Assembly: GCF_023156385.1 (NCBI RefSeq)
Contig: NZ_JAKZAK010000004.1
Coordinates: forward strand, 158,699-222,698
Direction of reading: 5' to 3'
Origin: Marinobacter xestospongiae
Lineage (GTDB): Bacteria > Pseudomonadota > Gammaproteobacteria > Pseudomonadales > Oleiphilaceae
Length of the DNA: 64,000 nt
Shown here: positions 18,250 to 28,182 of the stretch, piece by piece
How the letters are laid out: every line of letters starts with the position of its first letter
How positions within the stretch are numbered: the first letter of the stretch is position 1
The notes under the pieces: model-generated
The model's database searches: none
Seen by the model: only the letters and a program-made list of their open reading frames with translations
What the model was told of the DNA's origin: nothing
Position numbers and translations under genes: made by a program

Positions 18250-18292
18250 CTGTCAGCGTGATTCGGGCCGTCGCCCGGTCACGCCGACAGCC
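18250..18292 (+). other. Stem-loop between fbpA and fbpB
   Basis: CTGTC-AGCGTGA pairs with TCACGC-GACAG, and an inner CGGGC pairs with GCCCG around a short loop, forming a long nearly continuous stem. There is no T-run after it. A stem here often keeps the binding-protein message more abundant than the permease message; that role is inferred. Confidence 0.55.
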
Positions 18293-18367
18293 TCCTGAAT
18301 CCGTCGCATCATTGCCCCCGGGACTGTCGCTGCACTAAACTCCAGCCTTTTGCGTGACGGAACCCCC

Positions 18368-20056
18368 ATGACCCAGCCGGCCTCCAGTGCAATCCAGCCC
18401 ACTCACCAGCCCCTCCTGGCAAGGCGAACCTCCAAGCGCTGGCTGATATCCGCAATTCTGACCACCGCCATCGTGGCTCTGCCGATTCTGTCGGCGCTTT
18501 ACCTGGCCTTTTTCCCGGAAGAGAACATCTGGCCACACCTGATCGACACCACCCTGCCCCGCTACCTGACGACCACCTTCCAACTGATGCTCGGGGTGAT
18601 GGCGCTGACGCTGATCATTGGTGTCGCCTCCGCCTGGGTGGTGACCATGTGCGAATTCCCGGGCCGGCGATTCTTCGAATGGGCGATGCTCCTGCCTTTT
18701 GCATTCCCGGCGTACGTCATTGCCTATGTCTACACCACGCTGCTGGACTACGCCGGACCGGTGCAGATTCTGTTACGCGACACCTTCGGCTGGAGCACGG
18801 CACAGGACTACTGGTTTCCGGAAATCCGCACCCTGACCGGCGCAACCCTGATGATCGGCCTGGTGCTGTACCCCTACGTCTACCTGCTGGCCCGGGCGGC
18901 GTTTCTGGAGCAGTCGCCCTCCCTGTTCGCCGTTAGCCGGAGCCTTGGCCACTCCGCACTCAGCACCTTCTTCCGCGTGGTTCTGCCTATTGCCCGACCG
19001 GCCATTGCAGTGGGACTGTCGCTGGTGCTGATGGAAACCCTGAACGATTTTGGCACCGTGGACTTCTTTGCCGTTCAAACCCTCACAGCGGGTTTGTTCG
19101 ATACCTGGATGAACCTGGGCAATCTCGGTGGCGCCGCCCAGATTGCCACCATCATGCTCACGTTTGTGGTGATCCTGGTCACTCTGGAACGCTATTCCCG
19201 CCGCAAACAGGCCCAGTTTGCCACCCGCGACAACCGCAACCCGATCCAGCGCTTTCGCATCAGTCGCCGTCAGCAGACGCTCTGCCTGGCGATCTGCCTG
19301 CTGCCGTTCCTGTTCGGATTCGTAATCCCGGCGATCGCACTGGTGCATTACGCGATCGACTACTTTGACGAAAGCTGGAACAGCACCTTCTTCGAAAACA
19401 CCCTCAACAGCCTGTTCCTATCGGGCACCGCAGCCCTGACCACATTGCTGATCGGCGTTACCCTGGCCTACAGCCGGCGTCTGCACGATACCCGCGGTAT
19501 GCAGATCCTGCTGAGGCTCTCCAGTCTTGGCTACGCCATGCCTGGGGCGGTACTTGCTGTTGGGGTGATTATTCCATTGGCGGGCTTTGATAACTGGCTG
19601 GACAGCCTGATGCGGAATCAGTTCGGTGTCAGCACCGGACTGCTGCTGAGTGGCTCCACCTTTGCCCTGGTGTTTGCCTACACCGTGCGGTTCCTGGCGG
19701 TCTCTGCCGGCAGCGTGGAAAGCGCACTGCAGAAGGTAACCCCAAGCATGGACATGGCTTCACGCTCGCTGGGTCAGAGCCCTGGAGGTACCCTGCGCAG
19801 GGTCCATTTGCCGATGCTCCGCGGCACCCTGCTGACCGCAGCACTGGTGGTGTTTGTTGACTGCATGAAGGAATTGCCGGCGACACTCATTCTACGCCCA
19901 TTCAACTTCGATACTCTGGCAACCTACGTCTACCAGTTCGCCTCGGACGAGCAGCTGGCCCATAGCGCCCTGCCATCGCTGATCATTGTCATCGCCGGCA
20001 TCATTCCCATCATCCTGATGAGCCGCTCCATCGGCAACAGCCGGGATATCGGCTGA
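18368..20056 (+). CDS. fbpB: Ferric iron ABC transporter permease, fused two-domain (FbpB-like)
   Basis: This inner-membrane permease has 562 residues and two homologous halves, each with about six membrane helices, as in FbpB/SfuB. The EAA-loop motifs that dock the ATPase are visible in each half: ARAAFLEQSPSLFAVSRSLGHS in the first and SALQKVTPSMDMASRSLGQSPG in the second. The ATG at 18368 is chosen; a TTG six codons earlier is also open. No ATPase gene follows: the next gene is on the opposite strand. The FbpC-type subunit must be encoded elsewhere. Confidence 0.92.
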   Translation: MTQPASSAIQPTHQPLLARRTSKRWLISAILTTAIVALPILSALYLAFFPEENIWPHLIDTTLPRYLTTTFQLMLGVMALTLIIGVASAWVVTMCEFPGRRFFEWAMLLPFAFPAYVIAYVYTTLLDYAGPVQILLRDTFGWSTAQDYWFPEIRTLTGATLMIGLVLYPYVYLLARAAFLEQSPSLFAVSRSLGHSALSTFFRVVLPIARPAIAVGLSLVLMETLNDFGTVDFFAVQTLTAGLFDTWMNLGNLGGAAQIATIMLTFVVILVTLERYSRRKQAQFATRDNRNPIQRFRISRRQQTLCLAICLLPFLFGFVIPAIALVHYAIDYFDESWNSTFFENTLNSLFLSGTAALTTLLIGVTLAYSRRLHDTRGMQILLRLSSLGYAMPGAVLAVGVIIPLAGFDNWLDSLMRNQFGVSTGLLLSGSTFALVFAYTVRFLAVSAGSVESALQKVTPSMDMASRSLGQSPGGTLRRVHLPMLRGTLLTAALVVFVDCMKELPATLILRPFNFDTLATYVYQFASDEQLAHSALPSLIIVIAGIIPIILMSRSIGNSRDIG

Positions 20057-20110
20057 GAAGACCGCGGCCTTGCCATCCGGTCCAGCGTTAGGCCAGGTTC
20101 GTACGTTAAC

Positions 20111-20593
20111 CTACTGCGTCAACGACCGGGCGTCCCGAACCACAAACTGCCCCTGCAACACTGCCTTGGCCAATCCGGCCGGTTGCCGGCCTGGCATTCC
20201 GGTATACAATTGGGCAGTCACCGTCAGGCGGCCCTTGCCGTGACGAGCAACCGTTGCCAGAAACCGCTCCAGCTCCTTATCTGTGGCTGCACGGGCCACC
20301 GCGAAAAAGTCCTCATCCACCGGCGCGGTGTACTCGATGCTGGCCTGTTGGACCACCACATTGCCGACCAGACCGGCGTTCTCCAGCCACAGATCCACCA
20401 GACCCCAGGCCGCTACGACGCCGACAGAATAAAGACTGCCGCCAAACCCGGTACCCTGATGATTGACGTTACTTGCCAGTGGCGCGGTGACCACCAGGGC
20501 GTCGCCGTCAAACTCGGTCAAACGGACGCCCAGATGACGACTGAGTGGAATCTCGGTGTGAATGCGGTGCTCAAGCTGACTTAACTGGGACAT
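20111..20593 (-). CDS. YiiD C-terminal-type thioesterase-like protein
   Basis: This 160-residue protein has a hot-dog fold of the putative thioesterase family found at the C-terminus of E. coli YiiD. The core block NHQGTGFGGSLYSVGVVAAWG and the strand VVQQASIEYTAPV are characteristic. The substrate is not known. The ATG at 20593 has a strong AGGAGGAG ribosome-binding site, so the upstream in-frame extension is not used. It lies 70 bases beyond the pyrF start and may share its transcript direction but not its promoter. Confidence 0.82.
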   Translation of the reverse strand: MSQLSQLEHRIHTEIPLSRHLGVRLTEFDGDALVVTAPLASNVNHQGTGFGGSLYSVGVVAAWGLVDLWLENAGLVGNVVVQQASIEYTAPVDEDFFAVARAATDKELERFLATVARHGKGRLTVTAQLYTGMPGRQPAGLAKAVLQGQFVVRDARSLTQ

Positions 20594-20662
20594 GACTCCT
20601 CCTTTGCCCTCGAGTCTAAGAGCACCTGCACCGCAAACCAATTCGACCAACGGCGCGCCAGC

Positions 20663-21364
20663 TCAGAGCGCCCGACACTCGCGGTGGATCGCCTGCAGCG
20701 CTTCCAGAGGATCTTTAGCCTGGGTAATGGGACGACCAATCACCAGATAGTCACTGCCCGCCTGCAACGCGGCTGTGGGCGTCATTACCCGCTGCTGATC
20801 GCCTTTGGCGGCGGATTGCGGCCGGATTCCCGGCGTCACCAGGGTAAAGTCGCTGCCCTGATCACGCTTGAGCTGGGGAGCTTCCTGAGCCGAACAGACC
20901 ACCCCGTCCAGACCACAATCGGCCGTCAGTTGCGCCAGTCGCACCACCTGCTGCTCGGGAGTCACCGCTATGCCAATGCCCTGCAGATCCTCCGCCGCCA
21001 TACTGGTCAGCACCGTAACCGCAATCAGCAGTGGCCGCTTCTCGCCGTAGGCATCCAGGCGGGTACGGCAGGCTTCCATCATACGGGCGCCACCAGAGGC
21101 GTGGACGTTGACCATCCAGACCCCCAGATCCGCTGCCGCCGCTACCGCCGCCGAGGTGGTATTGGGAATATCGTGAAACTTCAGGTCGAGAAACACCTCG
21201 AAGCCTCGATCCTGAAGCGACCGAACCAGCGCCGGGCCACTGCGGGTAAACAGCTCTTTACCCACCTTCAACCGGCACAGCGCCGGGTCCAGAGTGTCTA
21301 CCAGGGCGAGCGCGGGCGCCTCAGAGGGAAAGTCCAGGGCGACAATAATCTTGGGGTCGTTCAT
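20663..21364 (-). CDS. pyrF: Orotidine 5'-phosphate decarboxylase
   Basis: PyrF converts OMP to UMP, the last step of de novo pyrimidine synthesis. It has 233 residues in the TIM-barrel class I form. The catalytic Asp-Lys-Asp array is in [12 protein letters not shown]. The phosphate-binding TPGIRP and IGRPIT motifs are near the C-terminus. It is the fourth gene downstream of ihfB, following lapA and lapB, an arrangement conserved in enterics and pseudomonads. Confidence 0.97.
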   Translation of the reverse strand: MNDPKIIVALDFPSEAPALALVDTLDPALCRLKVGKELFTRSGPALVRSLQDRGFEVFLDLKFHDIPNTTSAAVAAAADLGVWMVNVHASGGARMMEACRTRLDAYGEKRPLLIAVTVLTSMAAEDLQGIGIAVTPEQQVVRLAQLTADCGLDGVVCSAQEAPQLKRDQGSDFTLVTPGIRPQSAAKGDQQRVMTPTAALQAGSDYLVIGRPITQAKDPLEALQAIHRECRAL

Positions 21365-21424
21365 CTTGATATCTACCTAAAGGAAATGCTGTTTTTCAGT
21401 TCGGTCAGTGCAGCCAGCAAAGCG

Positions 21425-22594
21425 TTACTCTGCTTCCACACCCTGGATCGGTCGCACGGACTCCCAGGTCTTGCAACTGGGGCACAGCCAGTGCAGCTGC
21501 TGGCCGGAGAAACCGCAGCTGACGCAGCGATAGATGGGGCGATTGGCGAGCAGCAGGTGGCCGATACGGCTCACCAGGCGGCCCTCATCGGTGGTCATGC
21601 CCTTCTCATGTCCGGCCAGTTCCACCAGCCGCAGCAAGCCCCGCACACTCGGTCGCAGTTCCAGCTCGCAGCGCAACAGCTCAATCGCAGCCAGTCGCCC
21701 GGAGCCCCGTTCCACTGACTCCACCAGCGCCAACAGCAAGCTGGTGCTGGGCCAGGTCTCGTAAAGCCGGCGGAACTTCCGTACCAGCCGCTTTACGTCA
21801 CCATGCTCACGCTCAAGCTTCATCAGTCGATCAACGGCTTCCGGACCAAACTCCGGGTTCTGGTCGAACACCTTCAGACACTGGTTGGCGGCGTCCTTGT
21901 AATTGCCCTGACGTTGCTGAATGCGCACCTGAATGAAGGTCGCCCGCACGCAGGTGCGATCATGCTCCAGCGCTTCCTTGACCAGTTTGCCAGCCCCCCA
22001 GCAATCGTCCCGGGTCATCGCCTGCTCCGCCAGCTCGCAGGTCAGATAGGCCAGCACCCGGTCCAGCTCCGGATCGAGACGATCGGCCCGCAGCGTACGC
22101 GCCACCTGCCCGGCCTTGCTCCATTCCCGCTCCTGCTGATAGAGCTCAATCAGCTGGCTGGCGGCCTTGGGGCCATACTCCCGATCCCCCATCAACTGAT
22201 GGAACAGAGCTTCGGCGCGATCCAGCAGACCGGCCGCGAGATAATCCAGCGACAGCTCGAAAGTTACCTGGGGAGAATAGCGGGTGGGTAACTCCGGACG
22301 AGCCAGCAGATTCTGGTGAATCACGATGGCCCGATCGGTTTCGCCCTTATTGCGGAAATGGGCGCCAATGGACAGGTGCAATCCCACGGTCTCGGGATTA
22401 ACCGCCAGGGACTGTACAAAGTTCTCAACGGCCTGGTCGGAGTAATTGGTGAACAGGAACTGGAGGCGATCACGAACGGTCGCCTCATCTGAAAGCGAAC
22501 GACCGGCACGGCGCGGCGTTCGCCCAAACCGTCCCATAAACCAGCCGGCAGCAACTGCCGCGGTTAACAGCAGCCACTGAAAAACGATATCCAT
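21425..22594 (-). CDS. lapB: Lipopolysaccharide assembly protein B (YciM)
   Basis: LapB acts with FtsH to adjust LpxC turnover and thus LPS synthesis. The 389-residue protein starts with one membrane helix (IVFQWLLLTAAVAAGWFMGRFG), followed by a series of TPR repeats. It ends in a rubredoxin-like zinc ribbon with CVSCGFSG and CPSCKTWE. The gene overlaps the lapA stop in a TAATG arrangement, so it is translated together with lapA. Length and domain order match E. coli LapB. Confidence 0.95.
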   Translation of the reverse strand: MDIVFQWLLLTAAVAAGWFMGRFGRTPRRAGRSLSDEATVRDRLQFLFTNYSDQAVENFVQSLAVNPETVGLHLSIGAHFRNKGETDRAIVIHQNLLARPELPTRYSPQVTFELSLDYLAAGLLDRAEALFHQLMGDREYGPKAASQLIELYQQEREWSKAGQVARTLRADRLDPELDRVLAYLTCELAEQAMTRDDCWGAGKLVKEALEHDRTCVRATFIQVRIQQRQGNYKDAANQCLKVFDQNPEFGPEAVDRLMKLEREHGDVKRLVRKFRRLYETWPSTSLLLALVESVERGSGRLAAIELLRCELELRPSVRGLLRLVELAGHEKGMTTDEGRLVSRIGHLLLANRPIYRCVSCGFSGQQLHWLCPSCKTWESVRPIQGVEAE

Positions 22595-22896
22595 TAAAGC
22601 GTCCGGCTATTCTGAGCCTTGGAGTCCTCCAATGCCTGCTCGGCACGAGTCAGGCGCTTCTTCAGCTGTCGACGGGCAATGGAGTGCTTTGCCGTCGCCA
22701 GCATGGTCACCAGAATACCGGTCACCGTGCCCAGGATAAAGGCCAGCAGAACCCAGACCGCAACACCATGGGACGGCGTCTTGAACAGCAGGAAATCCAG
22801 TGATACCGAGGTCTGGTTGTTCATCGAGAACACCAGGGCAACCACGATCAGGAACAACACCACCAGAACAATCAGAATCCTGCGCAATCCGGCCAT
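22594..22896 (-). CDS. lapA: Lipopolysaccharide assembly protein A (DUF1049)
   Basis: LapA is a small inner-membrane partner of LapB. It has 100 residues with two hydrophobic helices (ILIVLVVLFLIVVALVFSM and AVWVLLAFILGTVTGILVTM) and a basic, charged C-terminal tail predicted to be helical. Its stop overlaps the lapB start. It lies directly downstream of ihfB, the usual place. Confidence 0.93.
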   Translation of the reverse strand: MAGLRRILIVLVVLFLIVVALVFSMNNQTSVSLDFLLFKTPSHGVAVWVLLAFILGTVTGILVTMLATAKHSIARRQLKKRLTRAEQALEDSKAQNSRTL

Positions 22897-22956
22897 AGAG
22901 TAGCTTCCTCCGATTCAACGATACACATCGTGCACCAACACCAGCTCCCGCAACAA

Positions 22957-23253
22957 TCAGAAGCCTTGCTTCATGCTGTCGTTGACCTGCTCTCTGAGCT
23001 CTTTACCGGGTTTGAAATGGGGCACGTACTTGGCGGGAAGTTGCACTGCCTCGCCAGTCTTGGGATTACGGCCGGTGCGGGCGGCACGATAATGCAGGGA
23101 AAAGCTGCCGAATCCCCGAATTTCGATCCGCTGACCATCCGCAAGCGACTGGGACATGTGCTCAATAATCGTTTTGACTGCCAGCTCCACGTCCTTGACG
23201 GACAACTGGGTCTGTTTGGACGCAATCAGTTCAACCAGTTCGGACTTCGTCAT
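22957..23253 (-). CDS. ihfB: Integration host factor subunit beta
   Basis: IhfB pairs with IhfA to bend DNA at specific sites. It has 98 residues, starting [14 protein letters not shown], with the family motif [22 protein letters not shown] and the minor-groove-intercalating region [17 protein letters not shown] commonly assists sigma-54 promoters like those in the flagellar region. It follows rpsA after a strong terminator, so it has its own promoter or depends on partial read-through. Confidence 0.97.
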   Translation of the reverse strand: MTKSELVELIASKQTQLSVKDVELAVKTIIEHMSQSLADGQRIEIRGFGSFSLHYRAARTGRNPKTGEAVQLPAKYVPHFKPGKELREQVNDSMKQGF

Positions 23254-23335
23254 GAGGCGTATCCCTCTGTCATTCTTATGGGGAGCCAGAGCCCCGACTC
23301 CATGCCTCTAGTTTAGCCAAACCTAAAAAAAACAC

Positions 23336-23368
23336 AAAAAAAACGGGCTGTTACAGCCCGTTTTTTTA
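23336..23368 (-). terminator. Intrinsic terminator between rpsA and ihfB
   Basis: ACGGGCTG and CAGCCCGT form an 8-base-pair stem with a TTA/TAA loop. The stem is flanked by A-runs on one side and T-runs on the other, so it can act on both strands. On the minus strand it stands 15 bases after the rpsA stop and ends in eight T, a strong intrinsic terminator for rpsA. Confidence 0.9.
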
Positions 23369-23383
23369 TTACCAAAAGGAGAC

Positions 23384-25075
23384 TTAGTCCTTGTTGGCGT
23401 TCTGCTGCTGCATCTGCTCCTTGATGAGATCACCGATGGTGGTCGCACCAGAAGTTTCAGCGGCCTTGCTGCGAACGTTCTCAAGCGCCTGCTTGTCGTC
23501 CTCAACATCTTTGGACTTAACAGACAGGTTGATCACGCGGTTCTTGCGATCGATGCTGATGATCTTCGCTTCAACCTCGTCACCTTCGTTGAGGGCGTTA
23601 CGAGCGTCTTCAACGCGGTCACGGCTGATTTCGGAAGCTTTCAGTACCGCTTCAACTTCGTCGTTCAGCGCGATGGTCGCTGCCTTGGCGTCAACCGCAG
23701 AGACAGTACCCTTAACGATGGAGCCCTTGTCGTTCAGCTGCACAAACTCGGCAAACGGATCGCTTTCCAGCTGCTTGATGCCCAGGGAGATACGCTCACG
23801 CTCAGGGTCAACAGACAGGATGACGGTTTCAACTTCGTCGCCTTTCTTGTACTCGCGAACCGCTTCTTCGCCAGTCTCGTTCCAGCTGATGTCAGACAGG
23901 TGAACCAGACCGTCGATGCCGCCGTCCAGGCCGATGAAGATACCGAAGTCCGTGATGGACTTGATCTTACCGGAGATGCGGTCACCTTTGTTGAAGTTGC
24001 CGGAGAACTCTTCCCACGGGTTAGCAACACACTGTTTGATACCCAGGGAGATACGACGACGCTCTTCGTCGATGTCCAGGATCATCACGTCAACTTCGTC
24101 GCCTACCTGAACAACCTTGGACGGATGGATGTTTTTGTTGGTCCAGTCCATTTCGGACACGTGAACCAGACCTTCAACACCCTCTTCCAGCTCGGCGAAG
24201 CAGCCGTAGTCAGTCAGGTTGGTAACGCGAGCTTTAACCTTCGCGTTCTCAGGGTAACGACCCTTGATATCAACCCAGGGATCTTCGCCCAGCTGCTTCA
24301 GACCCAGGGAAACACGGTTACGCTCACGATCGAACTTCAGAACCTTGACGTTGATCTCATCACCAACGTTTACGATCTCGCTCGGATGCTTGATGCGCTT
24401 CCAGGCCATGTCGGTGATGTGCAGCAGGCCGTCAACGCCGCCCAGATCAACAAACGCACCGTAGTCGGTCAGGTTCTTGACGATACCCTTGATTTCCAGA
24501 CCTTCGGTCAGGGTTTCCAGCAGCGCATCACGCTCTGCACTGTTCTCGGCTTCGAGAACGGCACGACGGGAAACAACCACGTTGTTACGCTTCTGGTCGA
24601 GCTTGATAACCTTGAATTCCAGCTCTTTGTTCTCCAGGTGCGCGGTGTCGCGAACCGGACGAACGTCTACCAGGGAGCCTGGCAGGAAGGCACGGATACC
24701 GGACAGGTCGACTGTGAAGCCGCCCTTAACCTTGCCGTTGATCACGCCCTTAACGACTTCTTCCGCTTCGAAGGACTTCTCGAGTACCTTCCAGGCTTCA
24801 GCGCGCTTGGCTTTTTCGCGGGACAGACGGGTTTCACCGAAGCCGTCTTCAACAGCGTCGAGAGCTACGTCGACAACGTCACCGATCTGGATGTCCAGTT
24901 CACCCTTTTCGTTCAGGAACTGGGAGGCAGGGATTACACCCTCTGACTTCAGACCAGCGTTAACAGTAACCCAGTCGTTGTCGATATCAACCACGGTCCC
25001 CTGGACGATGGAACCCGGCTGCATGTCAATTTCTTTCAGGCTTTCTTCAAAAAGATCCGCAAAGCTCTCGCTCAT
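23384..25075 (-). CDS. rpsA: 30S ribosomal protein S1
   Basis: S1 binds mRNA at the ribosome and is needed to start translation on most messages. The protein has 563 residues from the ATG at 25075 ([18 protein letters not shown]), with six S1/OB-fold repeats. The RNA-binding repeats show the repeated pattern of [29 protein letters not shown] and [15 protein letters not shown]. An upstream in-frame codon at 25093 is not the natural start. It follows cmk, as in most gammaproteobacteria. Confidence 0.97.
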   Translation of the reverse strand: MSESFADLFEESLKEIDMQPGSIVQGTVVDIDNDWVTVNAGLKSEGVIPASQFLNEKGELDIQIGDVVDVALDAVEDGFGETRLSREKAKRAEAWKVLEKSFEAEEVVKGVINGKVKGGFTVDLSGIRAFLPGSLVDVRPVRDTAHLENKELEFKVIKLDQKRNNVVVSRRAVLEAENSAERDALLETLTEGLEIKGIVKNLTDYGAFVDLGGVDGLLHITDMAWKRIKHPSEIVNVGDEINVKVLKFDRERNRVSLGLKQLGEDPWVDIKGRYPENAKVKARVTNLTDYGCFAELEEGVEGLVHVSEMDWTNKNIHPSKVVQVGDEVDVMILDIDEERRRISLGIKQCVANPWEEFSGNFNKGDRISGKIKSITDFGIFIGLDGGIDGLVHLSDISWNETGEEAVREYKKGDEVETVILSVDPERERISLGIKQLESDPFAEFVQLNDKGSIVKGTVSAVDAKAATIALNDEVEAVLKASEISRDRVEDARNALNEGDEVEAKIISIDRKNRVINLSVKSKDVEDDKQALENVRSKAAETSGATTIGDLIKEQMQQQNANKD

Positions 25076-25204
25076 TATGTGTCCTATGATCAACGCAAGT
25101 TAACTCCGTGCTACCAGCAACACGGTCTGTTCGTAAATTGCCGACAATGGCCTGAGGCTGGCGAATGACACCACGGCCGGCATTCCAACGACAAAGAGGT
25201 GTAG

Positions 25205-25885
25205 TCAGGCCTGACCCGCAAAGGCCATTACCTTGTCCAACACCTCTTCGATGCTTAAACCAGTCGAGTCAATGACTTGCGCATCCTCTGCGGGTTTAAG
25301 CGGGGCTGCTGAACGGTTCATATCCCGTTCATCACGAGCCCGAATCTCGTCTAAAAGGGCATCAATGGTAACACTGAGCCCAGAGTCCTTCAACTGGCGG
25401 TAACGTCGGCGAGCCCGCTCCTCCGCACTCGCAGTCAGGAAAATCTTGGTGGGCGCGTCGGGGAACACCACCGTTCCCATATCACGGCCGTCGGCCACCA
25501 GGCCAGGGGCTTGCTGGAAATCCCGCTGGCGCTGCAATAGCGCGTCCCGAACCGGCTGCATCACCGCTACCCGGGAGGCGTTGTCGCCACAGCGTTCAGT
25601 CCGCAGTTCCGCCGTCACATCGTCGCCGTCCAGGATGACCCGTACCGGCTCCCCCGGCTCAGACGGTTCAAAGCGCACATCAAGGCCGGAGGCCACCGAC
25701 ACCAGGGCTGCCTCATCCTCAAGCGACACCCCCTGACGGGTCGCCGCCAGGGCCGTGAGGCGATACAACGCACCACTGTCGAGCAGGTGCCAGCCCAGTC
25801 GCTGGGCCAGCAACTGGGTGACCGTGCCCTTGCCCGCGCCTCCGGGGCCATCGATGGTAATTACCGGAACGGCGTTTGCGGACAT
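25205..25885 (-). CDS. cmk: Cytidylate kinase
   Basis: Cmk phosphorylates CMP and dCMP. It has 226 residues with the P-loop [10 protein letters not shown] at residues 13-22. The CMP-binding insert follows, and the [15 protein letters not shown] and [17 protein letters not shown] (LID) blocks are typical. It lies three bases after the tyrA-aroA stop, so the two are in one operon, and before rpsA with a 129-base gap. Confidence 0.96.
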   Translation of the reverse strand: MSANAVPVITIDGPGGAGKGTVTQLLAQRLGWHLLDSGALYRLTALAATRQGVSLEDEAALVSVASGLDVRFEPSEPGEPVRVILDGDDVTAELRTERCGDNASRVAVMQPVRDALLQRQRDFQQAPGLVADGRDMGTVVFPDAPTKIFLTASAEERARRRYRQLKDSGLSVTIDALLDEIRARDERDMNRSAAPLKPAEDAQVIDSTGLSIEEVLDKVMAFAGQA

Positions 25886-25888
25886 GAC

Positions 25889-28156
25889 TTACTCGCCCTC
25901 CGCCGCGATCTGGATACCGGTCTCCCGGGCGAGTTCGACAAATCCCGGGAAGGACGTGGCCACATTGGCGCAATCGTTCACCACGATCTCACCCTCCGCC
26001 CGCAGCGAGGCAACTGCGAAGGACATCGCAATGCGATGGTCGCCATGACTGTCGACGGTACCACCACCAAGGCGCTGACCACCGGGGATGACAATGCCAT
26101 CTGCGGTCACCGTGGACTCAACCCCCAAAGCCGTCAGACCATCGGCCATCACCTGGATACGATCACTCTCCTTGACCCGCAGTTCCTCAGCACCCCGCAG
26201 AACGGTTTCACCCTCGGCACAGGCCGCAGCCACAAACAGTACCGGAAACTCGTCAATCGCCAGCGGCACCTGATCCTCGGGAATGTCGATGCCCCGAAGC
26301 GTCGCTGACCGCACCCGCAGATCCGCGACCGGCTCGCCACCAATCTCACGCTCGTTCAGGACTTCAATGCTGGCACCCATCAGACGCAGGATGTTGATCA
26401 CCCCCACACGGGTGGGATTCATGCCAACGTGGCGCAGGGTCAGGTCGGACTCCGGCGCGATAGAGGCCGCCACCAGGAAGAACGCTGCCGAGGAAATATC
26501 CGCCGGCACATCGATCTCCGACGCAGTCAGCCTGCCTCCGCCGGACACGCTGGAGGTGGCGCCTTTGCGGTGAACATGGTAACCAAAACCTTCCAGCATC
26601 CGCTCGGTGTGATCCCGGGTCGGTGCCGGCTCAGTAACCGAGGTTGCGCCTTCGGCATAAAGGCCCGCCAGCAACAGACAGGACTTCACCTGGGCACTGG
26701 CAACCGGCATTTCATAGTGAATGCCGGTCAGCGCCTGGCTGCCATGAATTTTCAGCGGCGGCCGGCCACCTTCTGCGGTGTCAATCACCGCCCCCATGGC
26801 CCGCAGCGGGTCAGCGACCCGTCCCATTGGGCGCCGGGACAGGCTTTCATCACCCGTCAGTTCGGTATCGAATGGCTGCGCCGCCAGCAGGCCGGCGAAC
26901 AGCCGCATCGCAGTGCCGGAATTACCCAGGTAGAGCGGCCCGCGCGGCGCCTGCAGGCCGTCAATACCAACGCCGTGAATGCGTACGTGACCGTTATCCG
27001 GCCCCTCAATGGTTACTCCCATGTCGCGGAAGGCCTGCAGCGTCGCCAGGCTATCTTCCCCTTCGAGAAATCCGCGAACTTCGGTAACACCGTCCGCCAG
27101 CGCGCCCAACATGATGGAGCGATGAGAAATCGACTTGTCCCCGGGGACCCGAATGTCGCCATTCATCGACCCGCCGGGTTGCATCCGGAAAGTAACCTGC
27201 TTCTGGTTCATGTCTGTCACGTACGCCTGTCCTGATAGCATTTTTGTAAAGTGTTCCCGCGCCGCCTTGGCCCGACTGAATACCCGCAGCAGCATGGCGC
27301 CATCCTGGTGTTCAATGGCATCACGCAGCTGATCCAGGTCACGGGAGAAATGATCAATCACCCGCAGCACGGCGTCACGGTTGGATAGGAAGATATCATG
27401 CCACATCACCGGATCGCTGGCGGCGATGCGGGTAAAATCCCGGAAACCGCCGGCAGCGTAGCGGAAGATGTCCATGTTCTGGTCTTCGCCGGCCAGGGTA
27501 TCCACCAGCGAAAAGGCGATCAGGTGCGGCAGGTGGCTGGTGGCCGCCAGCACTTCATCATGGTAGCCCACCGACATCGCCAGTACCCGGGCACCACAGC
27601 CCTCCCAGAGCGACTTCAGACGCTCGAAGCTGGCACCGTCGACTCCCTCGGCGGGGGTCAGGATCACCTTATGGTTGGCAAACAGCTCCGGATTGGCAGC
27701 GTGTACGCCACTCTTCTCGGAGCCGGCAATCGGGTGTCCTGGAATGACCCGGGGGCCGAGCTGGCCGAACACCGCCTCAACTGCTGCCACGAAACTGGCC
27801 TTGGTGCTGCCGACATCGGTCAGAATGGCCTGGTGGGACAGGGCCGGCCGAATCTCTGCCAGCACGGCCTCGGTCGCCCGCACGGGGACCGCCACCACCA
27901 CCAGGTCCGCGCCCTGTACGGCCGCCGCCACCGAGGATTCCGCGGTATCGATCACCCCCAACGCCACGCCGGCCCTGAGGTCATCGGCCTCGCGGTCATA
28001 GGCCACCACCTCCACGGCCAGCTGCTGCTGGCGGATCGCCGCTGCCAGTGAGCCACCAATCAGCCCCAGGCCGATCACTGCGACCCGCTGGAACAGTGGG
28101 GTATTCAAACCTGCGTCAGACTCCACAGGGGACTGGCTGGATAGGGGCGCCGCCAT
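25889..28156 (-). CDS. tyrA-aroA: Bifunctional prephenate dehydrogenase / 3-phosphoshikimate 1-carboxyvinyltransferase
   Basis: This 755-residue fusion joins two aromatic-pathway enzymes. Residues about 20-310 are TyrA, with the NAD-binding VAVIGLGLIGGSLA near residue 26 and HPIAGSEKSG in the middle. Residues about 325-750 are AroA (EPSP synthase), with PGDKSISHRSIMLGALADG, the LYLGNSGTAMRL block and the C-terminal DHRIAMSFAVA. Such a fusion is known in Pseudomonas and relatives. It lies between pheA and cmk, so the operon makes chorismate-derived Phe and Tyr precursors. No frameshift is seen at the junction. Confidence 0.95.
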   Translation of the reverse strand: MAAPLSSQSPVESDAGLNTPLFQRVAVIGLGLIGGSLAAAIRQQQLAVEVVAYDREADDLRAGVALGVIDTAESSVAAAVQGADLVVVAVPVRATEAVLAEIRPALSHQAILTDVGSTKASFVAAVEAVFGQLGPRVIPGHPIAGSEKSGVHAANPELFANHKVILTPAEGVDGASFERLKSLWEGCGARVLAMSVGYHDEVLAATSHLPHLIAFSLVDTLAGEDQNMDIFRYAAGGFRDFTRIAASDPVMWHDIFLSNRDAVLRVIDHFSRDLDQLRDAIEHQDGAMLLRVFSRAKAAREHFTKMLSGQAYVTDMNQKQVTFRMQPGGSMNGDIRVPGDKSISHRSIMLGALADGVTEVRGFLEGEDSLATLQAFRDMGVTIEGPDNGHVRIHGVGIDGLQAPRGPLYLGNSGTAMRLFAGLLAAQPFDTELTGDESLSRRPMGRVADPLRAMGAVIDTAEGGRPPLKIHGSQALTGIHYEMPVASAQVKSCLLLAGLYAEGATSVTEPAPTRDHTERMLEGFGYHVHRKGATSSVSGGGRLTASEIDVPADISSAAFFLVAASIAPESDLTLRHVGMNPTRVGVINILRLMGASIEVLNEREIGGEPVADLRVRSATLRGIDIPEDQVPLAIDEFPVLFVAAACAEGETVLRGAEELRVKESDRIQVMADGLTALGVESTVTADGIVIPGGQRLGGGTVDSHGDHRIAMSFAVASLRAEGEIVVNDCANVATSFPGFVELARETGIQIAAEGE

Positions 28157-28182
28157 GACAAAGACACCTGATCGTTGAGTGA

